Below, piece after piece: positions 8,438 to 17,384 of a stretch of DNA of 64,000 nt. The first letter of the stretch is position 1; each line of letters starts with the position of its first letter. The DNA is from JBHGAV01 sp041946685 (GTDB lineage Bacteria; Acidobacteriota; Terriglobia; Bryobacterales; Bryobacteraceae). Location: assembly GCA_041946685.1 (NCBI GenBank), contig JBHGAV010000016.1:7728-71727 (forward strand). Reading direction: 5' to 3'. The notes below the pieces were generated by a model. The model saw only the letters and a list, made by a program, of their open reading frames with translations, was not told where the DNA came from and did no database searches. The position numbers and the translations under genes are program-made.

Positions 8438-9677
8438 TCCGGTAAAGAGCCGGTTCGAGTTCTTCGTCGCCCTGCGGTACCTCAGGGCGAAGCGCAAGCA
8501 GGCCGTGATCTCCCTCATCACCGTGATCTCGATCGCCGGGGTGGCGGCCGGCGTCATGGCCCTGGTGATCGCGCTGGCTGTGAACAACGGCTTCCGCAAC
8601 ACCCTGCAACGCAATCTGCTGGGTGCCACGGCGCACGTCACCATCCTGGAGAAGGAACCCGGCTACGGCATCAAGGACTGGCGGGAGCTAGCCGAGAAGC
8701 TCCGGGGCCTTCCCCACGTCGCGTCCGCCTCCCCCAGCCTTTATGGCTCGGTCTACCTGGTCGCCCCCCTGCAATCGGAAGGCGCGGTGCTGAAGGGTAT
8801 CCAGGTAGACTCAGAGATCGATTCAGGAGGGCTTGGGCGCGCGATGAAGGAGGGGTCGCTCTCGGCGTTGAGGGGTGGAGGCCGCCCGGCCGGCATGGTC
8901 CTCGGGTCGCGTTTGGCCGCGCGAACCGGGCTCCCCTACAAGAGCGTGGCGAAGGTGATCAGCCCGCAGGGGGAGCTGACGCCGTTCGGCGCCGCCCCTT
9001 CCACCGAGCGCCTGCGCGTGGTGGGCACTTTCGAGACCGGCTTCTACGACCTGGATTCGGCATGGGCTTTCACTTCGCTGGAAACCGCCCAGAGGATCTT
9101 CGGCTTGGAGGACGTGGTCAATGCCATCGAGCTGCGGATCGACAACCTCGACCTGGCGCAGGAGGTGGCCCGCTCCGCCGAGCGCGTGGCCGGCCCCAGG
9201 CTCGCCGCCACGAGCTGGATGGAGCAGAACCGGCAGATCTTCAACGCGCTCCGCATGGAGAAGGCCGTTACGATCATCACCATCGGGCTCATAGAGCTGG
9301 TGGGAGCGCTTAACATACTGGTAGCGCTCATCATGATGGTGATGGAGAAGTATCGGGACATCGCCGTCTTGATGTCGATGGGGGCGCGCCGCGAGCAGAT
9401 CCGCCGTATCTTCATCTACCAGGGGCTGATCATCGGCTCGGTCGGCACGGTCCTCGGCCTCGCCGCCGGCTACACGCTCTGCTACCTGGCGGACCGCTTC
9501 CGCTGGCTGCGCTTGGATGAGAGCGTTTACTCGCTCAGCTTCGTGCCCTTCGAGCCGCGCTGGGTGGACGGCATCTGGATCGCCGCCGCCGCCATCCTGG
9601 TCAGCTACCTTGCCACGCTCTACCCTTCCCGCAGCGCCACCCGCGTCTCCCCCGCCGAAGCGCTGAGGTACGAGTGA
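8427..9677 (+). CDS. Lipoprotein-releasing system permease (LolC/LolE family)
   Basis: This 416-residue protein has the MacB/LolE layout. One N-terminal transmembrane helix (about residues 25-50, I-T-V-I-S-I-A-G-V-A-A-G-V) is followed by a ~220-residue periplasmic domain and three C-terminal helices (about 270-300, 325-350, 375-400). The N-terminal F-E-F-F-V-A-L-R-Y-L-R motif is characteristic of LolC/E. The protein moves outer-membrane lipoproteins from the inner membrane to LolA, driven by the ATPase LolD. No lolD gene lies next to it. It overlaps lysS by 11 bases, so the two are translationally coupled. Confidence 0.9.
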   Translation: MKASPVKSRFEFFVALRYLRAKRKQAVISLITVISIAGVAAGVMALVIALAVNNGFRNTLQRNLLGATAHVTILEKEPGYGIKDWRELAEKLRGLPHVASASPSLYGSVYLVAPLQSEGAVLKGIQVDSEIDSGGLGRAMKEGSLSALRGGGRPAGMVLGSRLAARTGLPYKSVAKVISPQGELTPFGAAPSTERLRVVGTFETGFYDLDSAWAFTSLETAQRIFGLEDVVNAIELRIDNLDLAQEVARSAERVAGPRLAATSWMEQNRQIFNALRMEKAVTIITIGLIELVGALNILVALIMMVMEKYRDIAVLMSMGARREQIRRIFIYQGLIIGSVGTVLGLAAGYTLCYLADRFRWLRLDESVYSLSFVPFEPRWVDGIWIAAAAILVSYLATLYPSRSATRVSPAEALRYE

Positions 9678-9681
9678 ACTC

Positions 9682-9757
9682 TGTACAAATCCTAATCCTT
9701 GTGATATAGTCTCTTAATCGGTTAAGGGCAGTTAAGGTGAGTCTCCCGAATGGGAGA
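9682..9757 (+). promoter_or_regulatory. Putative promoter and 5' UTR hairpin upstream of the asparagine synthase gene
   Basis: TGTACA (9682-9687) and TGATATAGT (9702-9710, an extended -10) are 17 bases apart. In the transcribed leader TCTCCC (9742-9747) pairs perfectly with GGGAGA (9752-9757) around a GAAT loop, 17 bases before the GTG start. A shorter CTTAA/TTAAG repeat lies near the expected transcription start. The hairpin has no U tract, so it is not a terminator. It may affect translation or stability. Confidence 0.4.
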
Positions 9758-9774
9758 ACGGGGATATTCGCAGA

Positions 9775-11691
9775 GTGTGCGGAATCGCAGGCTTCACACA
9801 CACATGTGGGGCGGATGACGGCGCTTCCATCCGCCGCGCCGTCAGCCTGATGCGGCACCGCGGTCCTGACCAGCAGGGGGTTTACGAGTCGCCGGTCATC
9901 TCGCTCGGCGCCGTCCGCCTGAAGATCATCGACCTCGAAGCCGGCGATCAGCCCATGTTCAGCGACGACCGGGACACGGTCATCGTGTTCAACGGCGAGA
10001 TCTACAATTGCGCCGAACTGCGGGCTGAACTGGAGGAGCGCGGCCGGCGTTTTCGTTCCCGCTGCGACACCGAAGTCGTGCTCCGCGCTTACCAGGAATG
10101 GGGGCGCGAGTGCCTGCCCCGTCTGCGCGGGATGTTCGCCCTGGCGATCTGGAAGGAATCCGAGAAGCGGTTGCTCCTGGCCCGGGACCGGATGGGGATC
10201 AAGCCGCTCTACTTCCTGCGGCAGGGTGACGAGCTCTACTTCGGTTCGGAATTGAAGACCATCCTGGCGCATCCCCAAGTGGCGCGCCGAATCGACCCCA
10301 TTGGATTGCACTACTACCTGGGCCTGAACTATGTTCCGGGCCCATACACTCTGGTGGACGGGATCGAGAAGCTCCAGCCCGGCCGCTGGCTGGAGTGGCG
10401 CGACGGCTGGACGGAAAGCGGCGAATACTGGCGGCTGGACATCCGCCCGCAGGCGCGCTGGACGTTGGAGGACGCCAGAGAGGAACTGGACAGCCTCCTC
10501 AAGAGCGCCGTCCGCGAGCACCTGGTTTCCGACGTGCCCCTGGGGGTCTGGTCCAGCGGCGGCCTCGATTCCTCGACCATCCTGCACTACGCAGCCGGGG
10601 CCTCGCCGAACCGCCTGAAGACGTTCTCCGTCTCTTTCCGGGGCCGCAGTTTCGACGAGAGCCGCTACTTCCGTCTGGTCTCCTCCGTTTACGGAACCGA
10701 GCACCACGAGTTCGACCTCAGCCCGGAGATCGAGCTTTCGAGCGCCATCGAGAGTCTGGCCTGGCACTCCGATGAACCGAGCGCGGACGCCGGGGCGCTG
10801 CCCGTGTGGTTCCTCTCCAGGATGTGCCGGCAGCACGTGACGGTCGCTCTGAGCGGTGAGGGCGCCGACGAACTGTTCGGGGGATACGTCACCTACCTAG
10901 CCGACCGCCTCGCCGGGCGCCTTCGTAGGGTGCCCCTCGCCGCCCGCAGGCTGGCCCTGGCGGCCCTCAACCGATGGCCGGTATCCGACGAGAAGATCAG
11001 CTTCGAGTACAAACTCAAGAGGTTTCTGGCGGGCTCCCTGCTCGATCCGGACGAGGCGCACCTGTTTTGGAACGGCACCTTCAGCGACGGCGAGCAGCGC
11101 GGCCTGTCCCTGCGCAACGGTCACGGGTCGCTGGCAATCCCCTTCCAATCCCCCTTCAGGCCGCCGGAGGAGGCCGGCCTGCTCAACCGCTACCTCTGGT
11201 ACGACCAGCGCTTCTACCTGCCCGACGACATCCTCAACAAGTGCGACCGCATGAGCATGGCGCACTCGCTGGAAGTACGGCCGCCCTTCCTCGATCACCG
11301 CATTGTCGAATTCGCCGCATCCCTGCCGCTGGATCTCAAGATCCGCGGCGGCACGCTGAAGTACGTCCTCCGGGCGCTCATGAGGGGCAAACTGCCGGCC
11401 CCTGTGATCCGCCGCAAGAAGGAAGGCTTCGACATCCCCATCCATGATTGGCTCCGCGGCCCTCTTCGCCCGCTGCTTCTCGATACACTGACAGAGGACG
11501 CGGTCGGACGGAGCGGGTTGTTCCGTCCCGGGCGCGTGCGCTCGCTCGTCGAGGCACACCTCGACCGGCGCGCGAATCTCGGATATCACCTATGGGGATT
11601 GCTGATCCTGTTCCTCTGGCTGAGGACCTGGCGAATCGACACCGCGCCGCTCGCGGTTCCGGAGCGGGTGGCGAACAGCGCTTCGGCCTGA
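9775..11691 (+). CDS. asnB: Asparagine synthase (glutamine-hydrolysing)
   Basis: This 638-residue protein begins M-C-G-I-A-G (GTG start, the Cys becoming the N-terminal nucleophile of the class II glutaminase). It has R-H-R-G-P-D-Q and F-N-G-E-I-Y-N in the glutaminase domain (residues 1-~205). S-S-G-G-L-D-S-S is the PP-loop of the synthetase domain at about 260, and L-S-G-E-G-A-D-E-L-F-G-G follows. It amidates aspartate, or in surface-polysaccharide loci sometimes a sugar or peptide acid. It is followed by two glycosyltransferases, so a role in exopolysaccharide modification is possible. Its last 100 bases overlap the next gene. Confidence 0.93.
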   Translation: MCGIAGFTHTCGADDGASIRRAVSLMRHRGPDQQGVYESPVISLGAVRLKIIDLEAGDQPMFSDDRDTVIVFNGEIYNCAELRAELEERGRRFRSRCDTEVVLRAYQEWGRECLPRLRGMFALAIWKESEKRLLLARDRMGIKPLYFLRQGDELYFGSELKTILAHPQVARRIDPIGLHYYLGLNYVPGPYTLVDGIEKLQPGRWLEWRDGWTESGEYWRLDIRPQARWTLEDAREELDSLLKSAVREHLVSDVPLGVWSSGGLDSSTILHYAAGASPNRLKTFSVSFRGRSFDESRYFRLVSSVYGTEHHEFDLSPEIELSSAIESLAWHSDEPSADAGALPVWFLSRMCRQHVTVALSGEGADELFGGYVTYLADRLAGRLRRVPLAARRLALAALNRWPVSDEKISFEYKLKRFLAGSLLDPDEAHLFWNGTFSDGEQRGLSLRNGHGSLAIPFQSPFRPPEEAGLLNRYLWYDQRFYLPDDILNKCDRMSMAHSLEVRPPFLDHRIVEFAASLPLDLKIRGGTLKYVLRALMRGKLPAPVIRRKKEGFDIPIHDWLRGPLRPLLLDTLTEDAVGRSGLFRPGRVRSLVEAHLDRRANLGYHLWGLLILFLWLRTWRIDTAPLAVPERVANSASA

Positions 11692-13430
11692 TTGTAGTCC
11701 TGGTTGCCGCCGCCATCTTTCTGGGATCGATCGTCAGCCCGCCCTCGCTCATGGACGATGTGGACGCCGTGCAGGCCCAGATCGCCCGCAACATGCTGGA
11801 GTCGGGCGATTGGGTGACGGCCCGTCTCAACGGCGTCGCTTACCTGGAGAAAGCCCCCCTCAAGTACTGGCTCATCGCGGTCTCCTACATAATCTTCGGC
11901 GTTCACGATTGGGCGGCGAGAATCCCGATTGCGCTGTCGGCGATCCTGCTGTGCTGGGTGACGGCGCACATGGGCGCGTGGGCTCTCTCTGCGAGGGCAG
12001 GGCTGGTGGCCGGCCTGTCGCTCGCCACCTGTGTCGGGCTTTTCCTGTTCACACGAATCCTCATACCCGATGTCATGCTTACGCTGGCCGTCGCTACGGC
12101 GCTTTGGAGCTTCCTCAGGGCGCTGGACGAATCCGAGACCCGGCCGGCGCTTTGGGCCCTGCTGATGGCGGCCTCCATCGGCGCCGGACTGCTGCTGAAG
12201 GGCCTGATCGGCGCCGTGTTTCCGGTCGCCGCGGGCGGCGTCTATCTGCTCGTCACCCGGCAGTTGTTCTTGCGGCGCACGTGGCGGCGCTTGCACCCCT
12301 TCGCGGGGATCCTGGTCATCCTGATCATAGCCGCGCCGTGGCACGTTCTGGCCACGCTCGCCAACCCGCCCTACTTCGACTTCACCATGCGCAGCGAGCG
12401 CGGCGCGTACCACGGCTTCTTCTGGTTCTACTTCCTGAACGAGCACCTGTTCCGTTTCCTGAACATGCGCTATCCGCGGGACTACAACACGGTGCCGCGC
12501 CTGTGGTTCTGGCTTCTCCACCTGGTATGGCTCCTGCCCTGGAGCGTTTTTCTGCCCGCCGCCGCACGGCTCGGCTACCGGCCGGTGGACCGGGCGGGCC
12601 GGACGCGCCTTCTGGCGCTGTGCTGGACGGGATGCGTCCTCCTGTTCTTCACTTTCTCGACCACGCAGGAGTACTACTCGATGCCCTGCTATCCTGCGCT
12701 GGCCCTGCTGATCGGCTCGGCGGTGGCGGGTGGCGGCGCGTGGATCCGGGGAGGCCTGAGGGCGGCCTCGGTGATCGCGGCGTGCGCGGCGGCGGCGGCC
12801 GGCACTCTGCTGCTGTTGGTGTGGAACACTCCAGCGCCCGGCGACATCTCCGTGGCGCTGACCCAGAATCCGGAAGTCTACACGCTCTCGCTCGGCCACA
12901 TGCGCGACCTCACCCTGCGCTCCTTCGCCTACCTCAAGAGCCCGCTGGCGCTGGCGGGCGTTGCGTTTCTCGTGGGAGCCGCGGGCGCCTGGCGGCTGAA
13001 GGGGCTCCGCGCCGCGGCGGCGCTGGCGGTCATGATGATCCTGTTCGACCATGCGGCCCGGCTGGCGCTGGTCGCGTTCGATCCCTATCTGTCGAGCCGC
13101 CCCCTGGCCGAGGCGCTCCTGCGCGCGCCCGAAGGCAACTTGATCGTGGATGACCAGTACTACACGTTCTCCTCGGTCATCTTCTACACCAACCGGCGCG
13201 CCCTGCTGTTGAACGGGCGCGTGAACAATCTCGAGTACGGCTCCTACGCGCCCGGCGCGCCCCAGGTATTCATTGACGACGCCCAGTTCCGCGAGCTTTG
13301 GGCCCAGGACCAGCGCTGGCACCTGCTGGCCGACCGCACGGCGCTGCCCCGGCTGGAGCGGCTCGTAGGCGACGCAGCGCTCCACCGCATCGCGTCGGCG
13401 GGCGGCAAGCACCTCCTATCGAACCAGTGA
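11592..13430 (+). CDS. GT39-type (ArnT/PMT-like) membrane glycosyltransferase
   Basis: This ~612-residue protein has about 10-12 hydrophobic segments. After the first helix comes the acidic loop S-P-P-S-L-M-D-D-V-D-A-V-Q-A-Q-I-A. L-E-K-A-P-L-K-Y-W follows, the pattern of PMT_2/ArnT enzymes that move sugars from polyprenyl-phosphate donors onto lipid A or proteins. The frame continues upstream to 11448, but the ATG at 11592 is the first plausible start. It still overlaps the asparagine synthase gene by 100 bases, and no later start precedes the first helix. The next gene starts 7 bases after the stop. Confidence 0.82.
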   Translation: MGIADPVPLAEDLANRHRAARGSGAGGEQRFGLIVVLVAAAIFLGSIVSPPSLMDDVDAVQAQIARNMLESGDWVTARLNGVAYLEKAPLKYWLIAVSYIIFGVHDWAARIPIALSAILLCWVTAHMGAWALSARAGLVAGLSLATCVGLFLFTRILIPDVMLTLAVATALWSFLRALDESETRPALWALLMAASIGAGLLLKGLIGAVFPVAAGGVYLLVTRQLFLRRTWRRLHPFAGILVILIIAAPWHVLATLANPPYFDFTMRSERGAYHGFFWFYFLNEHLFRFLNMRYPRDYNTVPRLWFWLLHLVWLLPWSVFLPAAARLGYRPVDRAGRTRLLALCWTGCVLLFFTFSTTQEYYSMPCYPALALLIGSAVAGGGAWIRGGLRAASVIAACAAAAAGTLLLLVWNTPAPGDISVALTQNPEVYTLSLGHMRDLTLRSFAYLKSPLALAGVAFLVGAAGAWRLKGLRAAAALAVMMILFDHAARLALVAFDPYLSSRPLAEALLRAPEGNLIVDDQYYTFSSVIFYTNRRALLLNGRVNNLEYGSYAPGAPQVFIDDAQFRELWAQDQRWHLLADRTALPRLERLVGDAALHRIASAGGKHLLSNQ

Positions 13431-13436
13431 AACCCC

Positions 13437-14516
13437 ATGCGAATCGCGATTGACGGCACGCCCCTGCTTTTGCGCAGCGCCGGCGTCAAGACCTACGTCT
13501 ACAACTGGTTCCGCAGCATGAGGAAAGCCGCCGACGGTGACGAGGTGGTTGTCTGGCCATACCTGTCGCCGGGAGACAGCTATTCGCACGAGACATCGCT
13601 GGTGAGCCGGCCGGCGACCTACGCCCGGCTGGCCCTGCTGCACGCGGCCAACGCCTCGCCGCTTCCGCTGCTCAATTGGGTGGGACCGCGCGCCGACGTG
13701 TTTCATGCGTCCCAGCAGTTGATGAGGCCGCCCCGCTCGGGCCGCGTGACCGCCACGCTCTACGACATGACCTGCTGGCTGGTGCCGGAGACGCACTCGG
13801 CGCGCAACGTCTGGGGAGCGAAGCTTTTCGCGGAGCGTGTGACCAAGCGGGCGGACGGGCTCATCGCAATTTCCGAGAGCACGCGGCAGGACGCCGTGCG
13901 CATCCTGGGACTCGATCCGGACAGGATCGCTGTGATCTACCCCGGCGTCGCGGAGGCTTTCTTTGGGGCGAAGCCGTCAGGCTCCCGGCCGTACATTCTC
14001 TTTGTGGGCACGATCGAGCCGCGCAAGAACGTCGATACCCTGCTCGACGCCTATGCGCAGCTCTCTCCATCCCTTCGCGGGGAGTTCGAGCTTGTGGTCG
14101 CCGGCCCGGCGGGGTGGGGCGACCCCGCGACGCTTCGCCGCCTGCAAGCGGGCGAGGCCGGCGTGCGCTACCTGGGCTACGTCCCCGAGGAGGACCTGCC
14201 GGGCCTGACCGCAGGGGCCACGGTCTTCGTCTACCCTTCTCTCTACGAGGGCTTCGGGCTCCCCTTGGCCCAGGCCATGGCCGCCGGGGTGCCCGCGATC
14301 ACCTCGAACGTGTCGTCGATGCCCGAGGTGGCCGGCGATGCGGCGCTGCTGGTGGACCCGAGGAGTCCGGCCGAGCTTGCCGCCGCGCTCAAGCGGCTGC
14401 TGACGAGCCCGGATCTTCGTGCGACACTGGCGAGCAACGGCCTGACCCTCTCCCGCCGCTACACCTGGGAGAACTCGGCCCGCCAGTCGCTCGACTTCTT
14501 CCGCCGAATCGTGTAG
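13437..14516 (+). CDS. Family 4 glycosyltransferase (GT-B)
   Basis: This 359-residue protein has the two Rossmann halves of GT4. The N-terminal half is M-R-I-A-I-D-G-T-P-L-L. The C-terminal half has Y-I-L-F-V-G-T-I-E-P-R-K-N-V-D, which opens the donor domain (about residue 183), and P-S-L-Y-E-G-F-G-L-P-L-A-Q-A-M-A-A-G, the E-x-7-E-like nucleotide-sugar site at about 265. It likely adds a hexose during exopolysaccharide or glycolipid assembly. It follows the GT39-type gene by 7 bases and both probably belong to the transcript that starts at the asparagine synthase gene. Confidence 0.92.
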   Translation: MRIAIDGTPLLLRSAGVKTYVYNWFRSMRKAADGDEVVVWPYLSPGDSYSHETSLVSRPATYARLALLHAANASPLPLLNWVGPRADVFHASQQLMRPPRSGRVTATLYDMTCWLVPETHSARNVWGAKLFAERVTKRADGLIAISESTRQDAVRILGLDPDRIAVIYPGVAEAFFGAKPSGSRPYILFVGTIEPRKNVDTLLDAYAQLSPSLRGEFELVVAGPAGWGDPATLRRLQAGEAGVRYLGYVPEEDLPGLTAGATVFVYPSLYEGFGLPLAQAMAAGVPAITSNVSSMPEVAGDAALLVDPRSPAELAAALKRLLTSPDLRATLASNGLTLSRRYTWENSARQSLDFFRRIV

Positions 14517-14806
14517 GGGCCGGGCATGACCGGCGCCTACAGAATCGATATGGCAGTCGGCGCGACTGGAACCGTCATCGGGGCCGTGGCGGGCGGCAGG
14601 GGGAACGATCGACGCTCCTCAAGGCGACGCGGGCACGACTTCATTGCGCCGCGTCATCGGCGACCGGCAGGACGACAGGATGGCGGTTTGGTCTATACTG
14701 GACGGGGTTCGGAAGCCCGACTGGAAATTGCGGCATGTGCGTCAACCCCAAGGGTGAGCCCCGCCGCTGGGACGGATGCCAGTTGCTCTCCTCGATAAGG
14801 ACCGAG
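14517..14806 (+). other. 290-bp intergenic region before the fucosidase gene
   Basis: It contains a short open frame (14526-14798) with no recognisable domain, Arg/Gly-rich after the first 25 residues. I do not call it a gene. The likely promoter for the fucosidase gene lies here; GGTCTATACTGG (about 14689-14700) contains a TATACT that could be a -10 box. Nothing else stands out. Confidence 0.35.
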
Positions 14807-16312
14807 ATGAAAACCAACCAGGAATTGTCTAGACGCGCGTTTATGGCCTCTGTTCCCCTCCTGCCGGCTGCCGTCGCGGCCGCTTCGGAGAAGGCGCCCG
14901 CGCCGTACGGGCCCCTGCCCACCGAGCGGCAACTGCGCTGGCACGAGTTGGACGTTTATGCTTTCATCCACTTCAGCCCGAACACCTTCACCGACAAGGA
15001 GTGGGGCTACGGCGACGAAGACCCCGCGATCTTCAATCCCGCGGCCTTCGACGCCGATGCCATGGCCGCGGCGCTGAAGGCCGGCGGCATGGCCGGCGCC
15101 ATCCTCACCGCCAAGCATCATGACGGCTTTTGTCTCTGGCCGACGAAGACCACCGAGCATTCGATAAGCAAGAGTCCGTGGAAGGGTGGCAAGGGGGACA
15201 TCGTCGGGGAACTGGCGGCGGCTATGCGGCGGGCCGGCATGAAGTTTGGAGTTTATCTGTCTCCCTGGGACCGCAACAGCGCCTTGTACGGCAAACCCGA
15301 ATACGTCACCATGTACCGGGAGCAGTTGCGCGAGTTGCTGACGCAATACGGGCCGATCTTCGAGGTGTGGCACGACGGAGCCAACGGCGGGAGCGGATAC
15401 TACGGAGGCGCCAAAGAGACCCGGAGGATTGACCGGACGACCTACTACGGCTGGGAGCAGACCTGGGAGCTGGAGCGTTCGCTTCAGCCGGATGCCATCA
15501 TCTGGTGCGAAATCGGTCCGGACATACGCTGGCCGGGCAACGAATCGGGCCATGTGAACGACACCTGCTGGGCGACCTACATTCCGCGCGGCCGGAACGG
15601 CGGGCCGCCGGCGCCCGGCGCCTCAATGGCGCATCTGGAGGCGGCCACGGGACACCGCGATGGAAAACAGTGGCTGCCGCCCGAATGCAATACCTCCATC
15701 CGCCCCGGCTGGTTCTGGCACGAGAAGGAGAACTCGAGCGTCAAGACGCCGGCGCAACTGATGGACCTGTACTACCGTTCGGTAGGACGGGGGGGTTGTT
15801 TTCTTTTGAATCTGCCTCCAGACCGCCGAGGGCTCATCCATGAAAACGATGCGGCGTCGGTGCGGGGGTTCAACGCCATGATCCAGGGCACGTTCAAGCA
15901 GAACCTCGCGGCAGCCGCGAAGGTGGCCGCTTCCAATGTGCGGGCCAAAGACGCGAAGGCGTTCGGTCCGCGAAACCTTCTGGACGGCGGCCGGTACACG
16001 TACTGGGCCACCGACGATTCGGTGACAACCCCGGAGGTCACCTTCGACCTGGGCAAGGGGGTGAAGTTCAACGTGGTCCGGCTGCGCGAGAACATCAAGC
16101 TCGGCCAACGGATCGACTCGGTCGCCCTGGACCAGTGGAAAGATGGCACTTGGACTCAATTCGCAGAGGCGACGAGCATCGGGGCGTGCCGCCTGATCCG
16201 CTTGAAGGAAGACGTCACCACCAACCGCCTGCGCCTGCGGATCACCAAGGCCGCGGCCTGCCCGGCACTGTCGGACTTCGGCCTCTTCCTCGAAGCGGAG
16301 GCGCCCGCCTGA
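14807..16312 (+). CDS. Secreted alpha-L-fucosidase, GH29, with a C-terminal discoidin-like domain
   Basis: This 501-residue protein begins with a signal of the S-R-R-A-F-M-A-S type, which suggests Tat export. The GH29 barrel covers about residues 35-360, with F-I-H-F-S-P-N-T-F, T-A-K-H-H-D-G-F-C-L-W and the catalytic-strand motif F-E-V-W-H-D-G-A-N-G. Asp190 is the probable nucleophile. The last ~125 residues resemble an F5/8 type C (galactose-binding-like) domain. It would release terminal fucose from plant or microbial glycans. The frame is open upstream to 13676, inside the glycosyltransferase gene; ATG 14807, with the signal sequence, is clearly the start. Confidence 0.92.
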   Translation: MKTNQELSRRAFMASVPLLPAAVAAASEKAPAPYGPLPTERQLRWHELDVYAFIHFSPNTFTDKEWGYGDEDPAIFNPAAFDADAMAAALKAGGMAGAILTAKHHDGFCLWPTKTTEHSISKSPWKGGKGDIVGELAAAMRRAGMKFGVYLSPWDRNSALYGKPEYVTMYREQLRELLTQYGPIFEVWHDGANGGSGYYGGAKETRRIDRTTYYGWEQTWELERSLQPDAIIWCEIGPDIRWPGNESGHVNDTCWATYIPRGRNGGPPAPGASMAHLEAATGHRDGKQWLPPECNTSIRPGWFWHEKENSSVKTPAQLMDLYYRSVGRGGCFLLNLPPDRRGLIHENDAASVRGFNAMIQGTFKQNLAAAAKVAASNVRAKDAKAFGPRNLLDGGRYTYWATDDSVTTPEVTFDLGKGVKFNVVRLRENIKLGQRIDSVALDQWKDGTWTQFAEATSIGACRLIRLKEDVTTNRLRLRITKAAACPALSDFGLFLEAEAPA

Positions 16313-16390
16313 GTGTGTCCGAGAGTATGCTACCGGCCGACGGCGTGTTGGAGCGGCCAGGGCCGCCCATCGCCGGTGTGCGGCCCACCT

Positions 16391-16450
16391 CTACAGCAGA
16401 TCCGCTGAGCTGAAAAAGAAGCGCAGTTCGACTTCCGCGGCCGCCGGGGC
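16391..16450 (-). pseudogene. Detached 3'-end fragment of ndk (direct repeat of 19591-19650)
   Basis: These 60 bases match the 3' end of ndk at 19591-19650 in the same orientation, with 53 of 60 identical and a spacing of exactly 3200 bp. The fragment encodes A-E-V-E-L-R-F-F-F-S-S-A-D-L-L-stop. Over those last codons every difference from ndk is synonymous. Similarity stops abruptly beyond 16450. No start codon or remaining ndk sequence is present. See ndk and the findings for the implied insertion event. Confidence 0.75.
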
Positions 16451-16478
16451 GGCTTGCAGCGGCAGACGGCGGCGGCAG

Positions 16479-17372
16479 TCATTGGGTTGGCAGTGCTACG
16501 ACCATGCTGTCCTCCCGGTATTCGCCTTTCGGAAACACCAGCCGCACAGTGTCTGGGGAATCGGCTTCGATCCTGTCGATGGGGGTGATGTGTTCACCCA
16601 TCTTCGGGAAGTACACCGTCTGGTATTGAGGATTCTCGAGGCCGCGCGAAAGGTCCACGAGCACCAGATACTCACGGGCGCCGAGATTCCCCATGCCCGG
16701 CAACTGCTCCAGGCAGCGGAACACGAGCTTCTTTGAGGGCAGCAAGGAGAAGGTTCTTGCGTCGACGGAGCGGCCGGCCTTGTCACTTTCACGGACAATC
16801 TGATAGGAACGCTGGCGGGCGTTGGATTCGGGGAAGATGGGGAAACCAACGTTCACCAGGTAATTGCTGCCTTTGCCAATGGGCACGGGAAGCGTCTGTC
16901 CAGGCTCTTTCTCCAGCCGGTTCTCCTCGGGGGACTTTGTCAAGTCGTAGATCAGAAGCACCTCCTCCGGCACGTCCGACCCTTGCGCCTCACCGTGGTA
17001 GAACTCCTTGAAGGCGATCCAATCCTCACTGACGCGGCGCGGTTGGTAACAGTAGAACCAATCGACCTTGGTACGTCGTATGAGGTCGAACACCTCAACC
17101 ACGTCCGGCCGGACCCCGATGCCAAGCAGCACGAGCGTGCTTCTCCAAACGAAAGCTTCATTGATTCTGCTTGACTTCACGAAATCCGACAGCTCGATCC
17201 GGTGTGATTCGGACAAGTCAAGAAGGGAAACAGTGAGCAGATTGACTCCCTCCCTTACCGGAGTCACCGTAAGCCCTTCGATTTTCCAAGCCGCCCCCCC
17301 GCTTGATGCGGCCACTGCTTGACCGGCAATAAGAGGTACAGCTGCGAGAGCGAGAAGCCAGTGTCTTTTCAT
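16479..17372 (-). CDS. Secreted protein of unknown function
   Basis: This 297-residue protein has a clear signal peptide (K-R-H-W then L-L-A-L-A-A-V-P-L-I-A-G-Q-A-V-A-A). The mature part is mostly predicted beta strands without a motif I recognise. It has two mature-chain Cys residues that could pair in the periplasm. It is the third gene of a minus-strand group; it starts 12 bases after the 509-residue gene ends. All three encode exported proteins and lie inside the segment bounded by the ndk-end repeats, so they are probably one acquired unit. Confidence 0.65.
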   Translation of the reverse strand: MKRHWLLALAAVPLIAGQAVAASSGGAAWKIEGLTVTPVREGVNLLTVSLLDLSESHRIELSDFVKSSRINEAFVWRSTLVLLGIGVRPDVVEVFDLIRRTKVDWFYCYQPRRVSEDWIAFKEFYHGEAQGSDVPEEVLLIYDLTKSPEENRLEKEPGQTLPVPIGKGSNYLVNVGFPIFPESNARQRSYQIVRESDKAGRSVDARTFSLLPSKKLVFRCLEQLPGMGNLGAREYLVLVDLSRGLENPQYQTVYFPKMGEHITPIDRIEADSPDTVRLVFPKGEYREDSMVVALPTQ

Positions 17373-17384
17373 AGGTGTCGCCTC

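Noticed and set aside
11586..13412. 608-codon minus-strand frame opposite the GT39-type gene
   Set aside because: Gln/Arg/Gly-rich antisense shadow. The plus strand has clear membrane helices and family motifs.
14526..14798. 90-codon open frame before the fucosidase gene
   Set aside because: No domain, Arg-rich shadow-like composition, no good ribosome binding site; kept only as intergenic.
13676..14806. Upstream part of a very long plus-strand frame that continues into the fucosidase
   Set aside because: It is a shadow of the family 4 glycosyltransferase gene in another frame. The fucosidase signal sequence shows its start at 14807.
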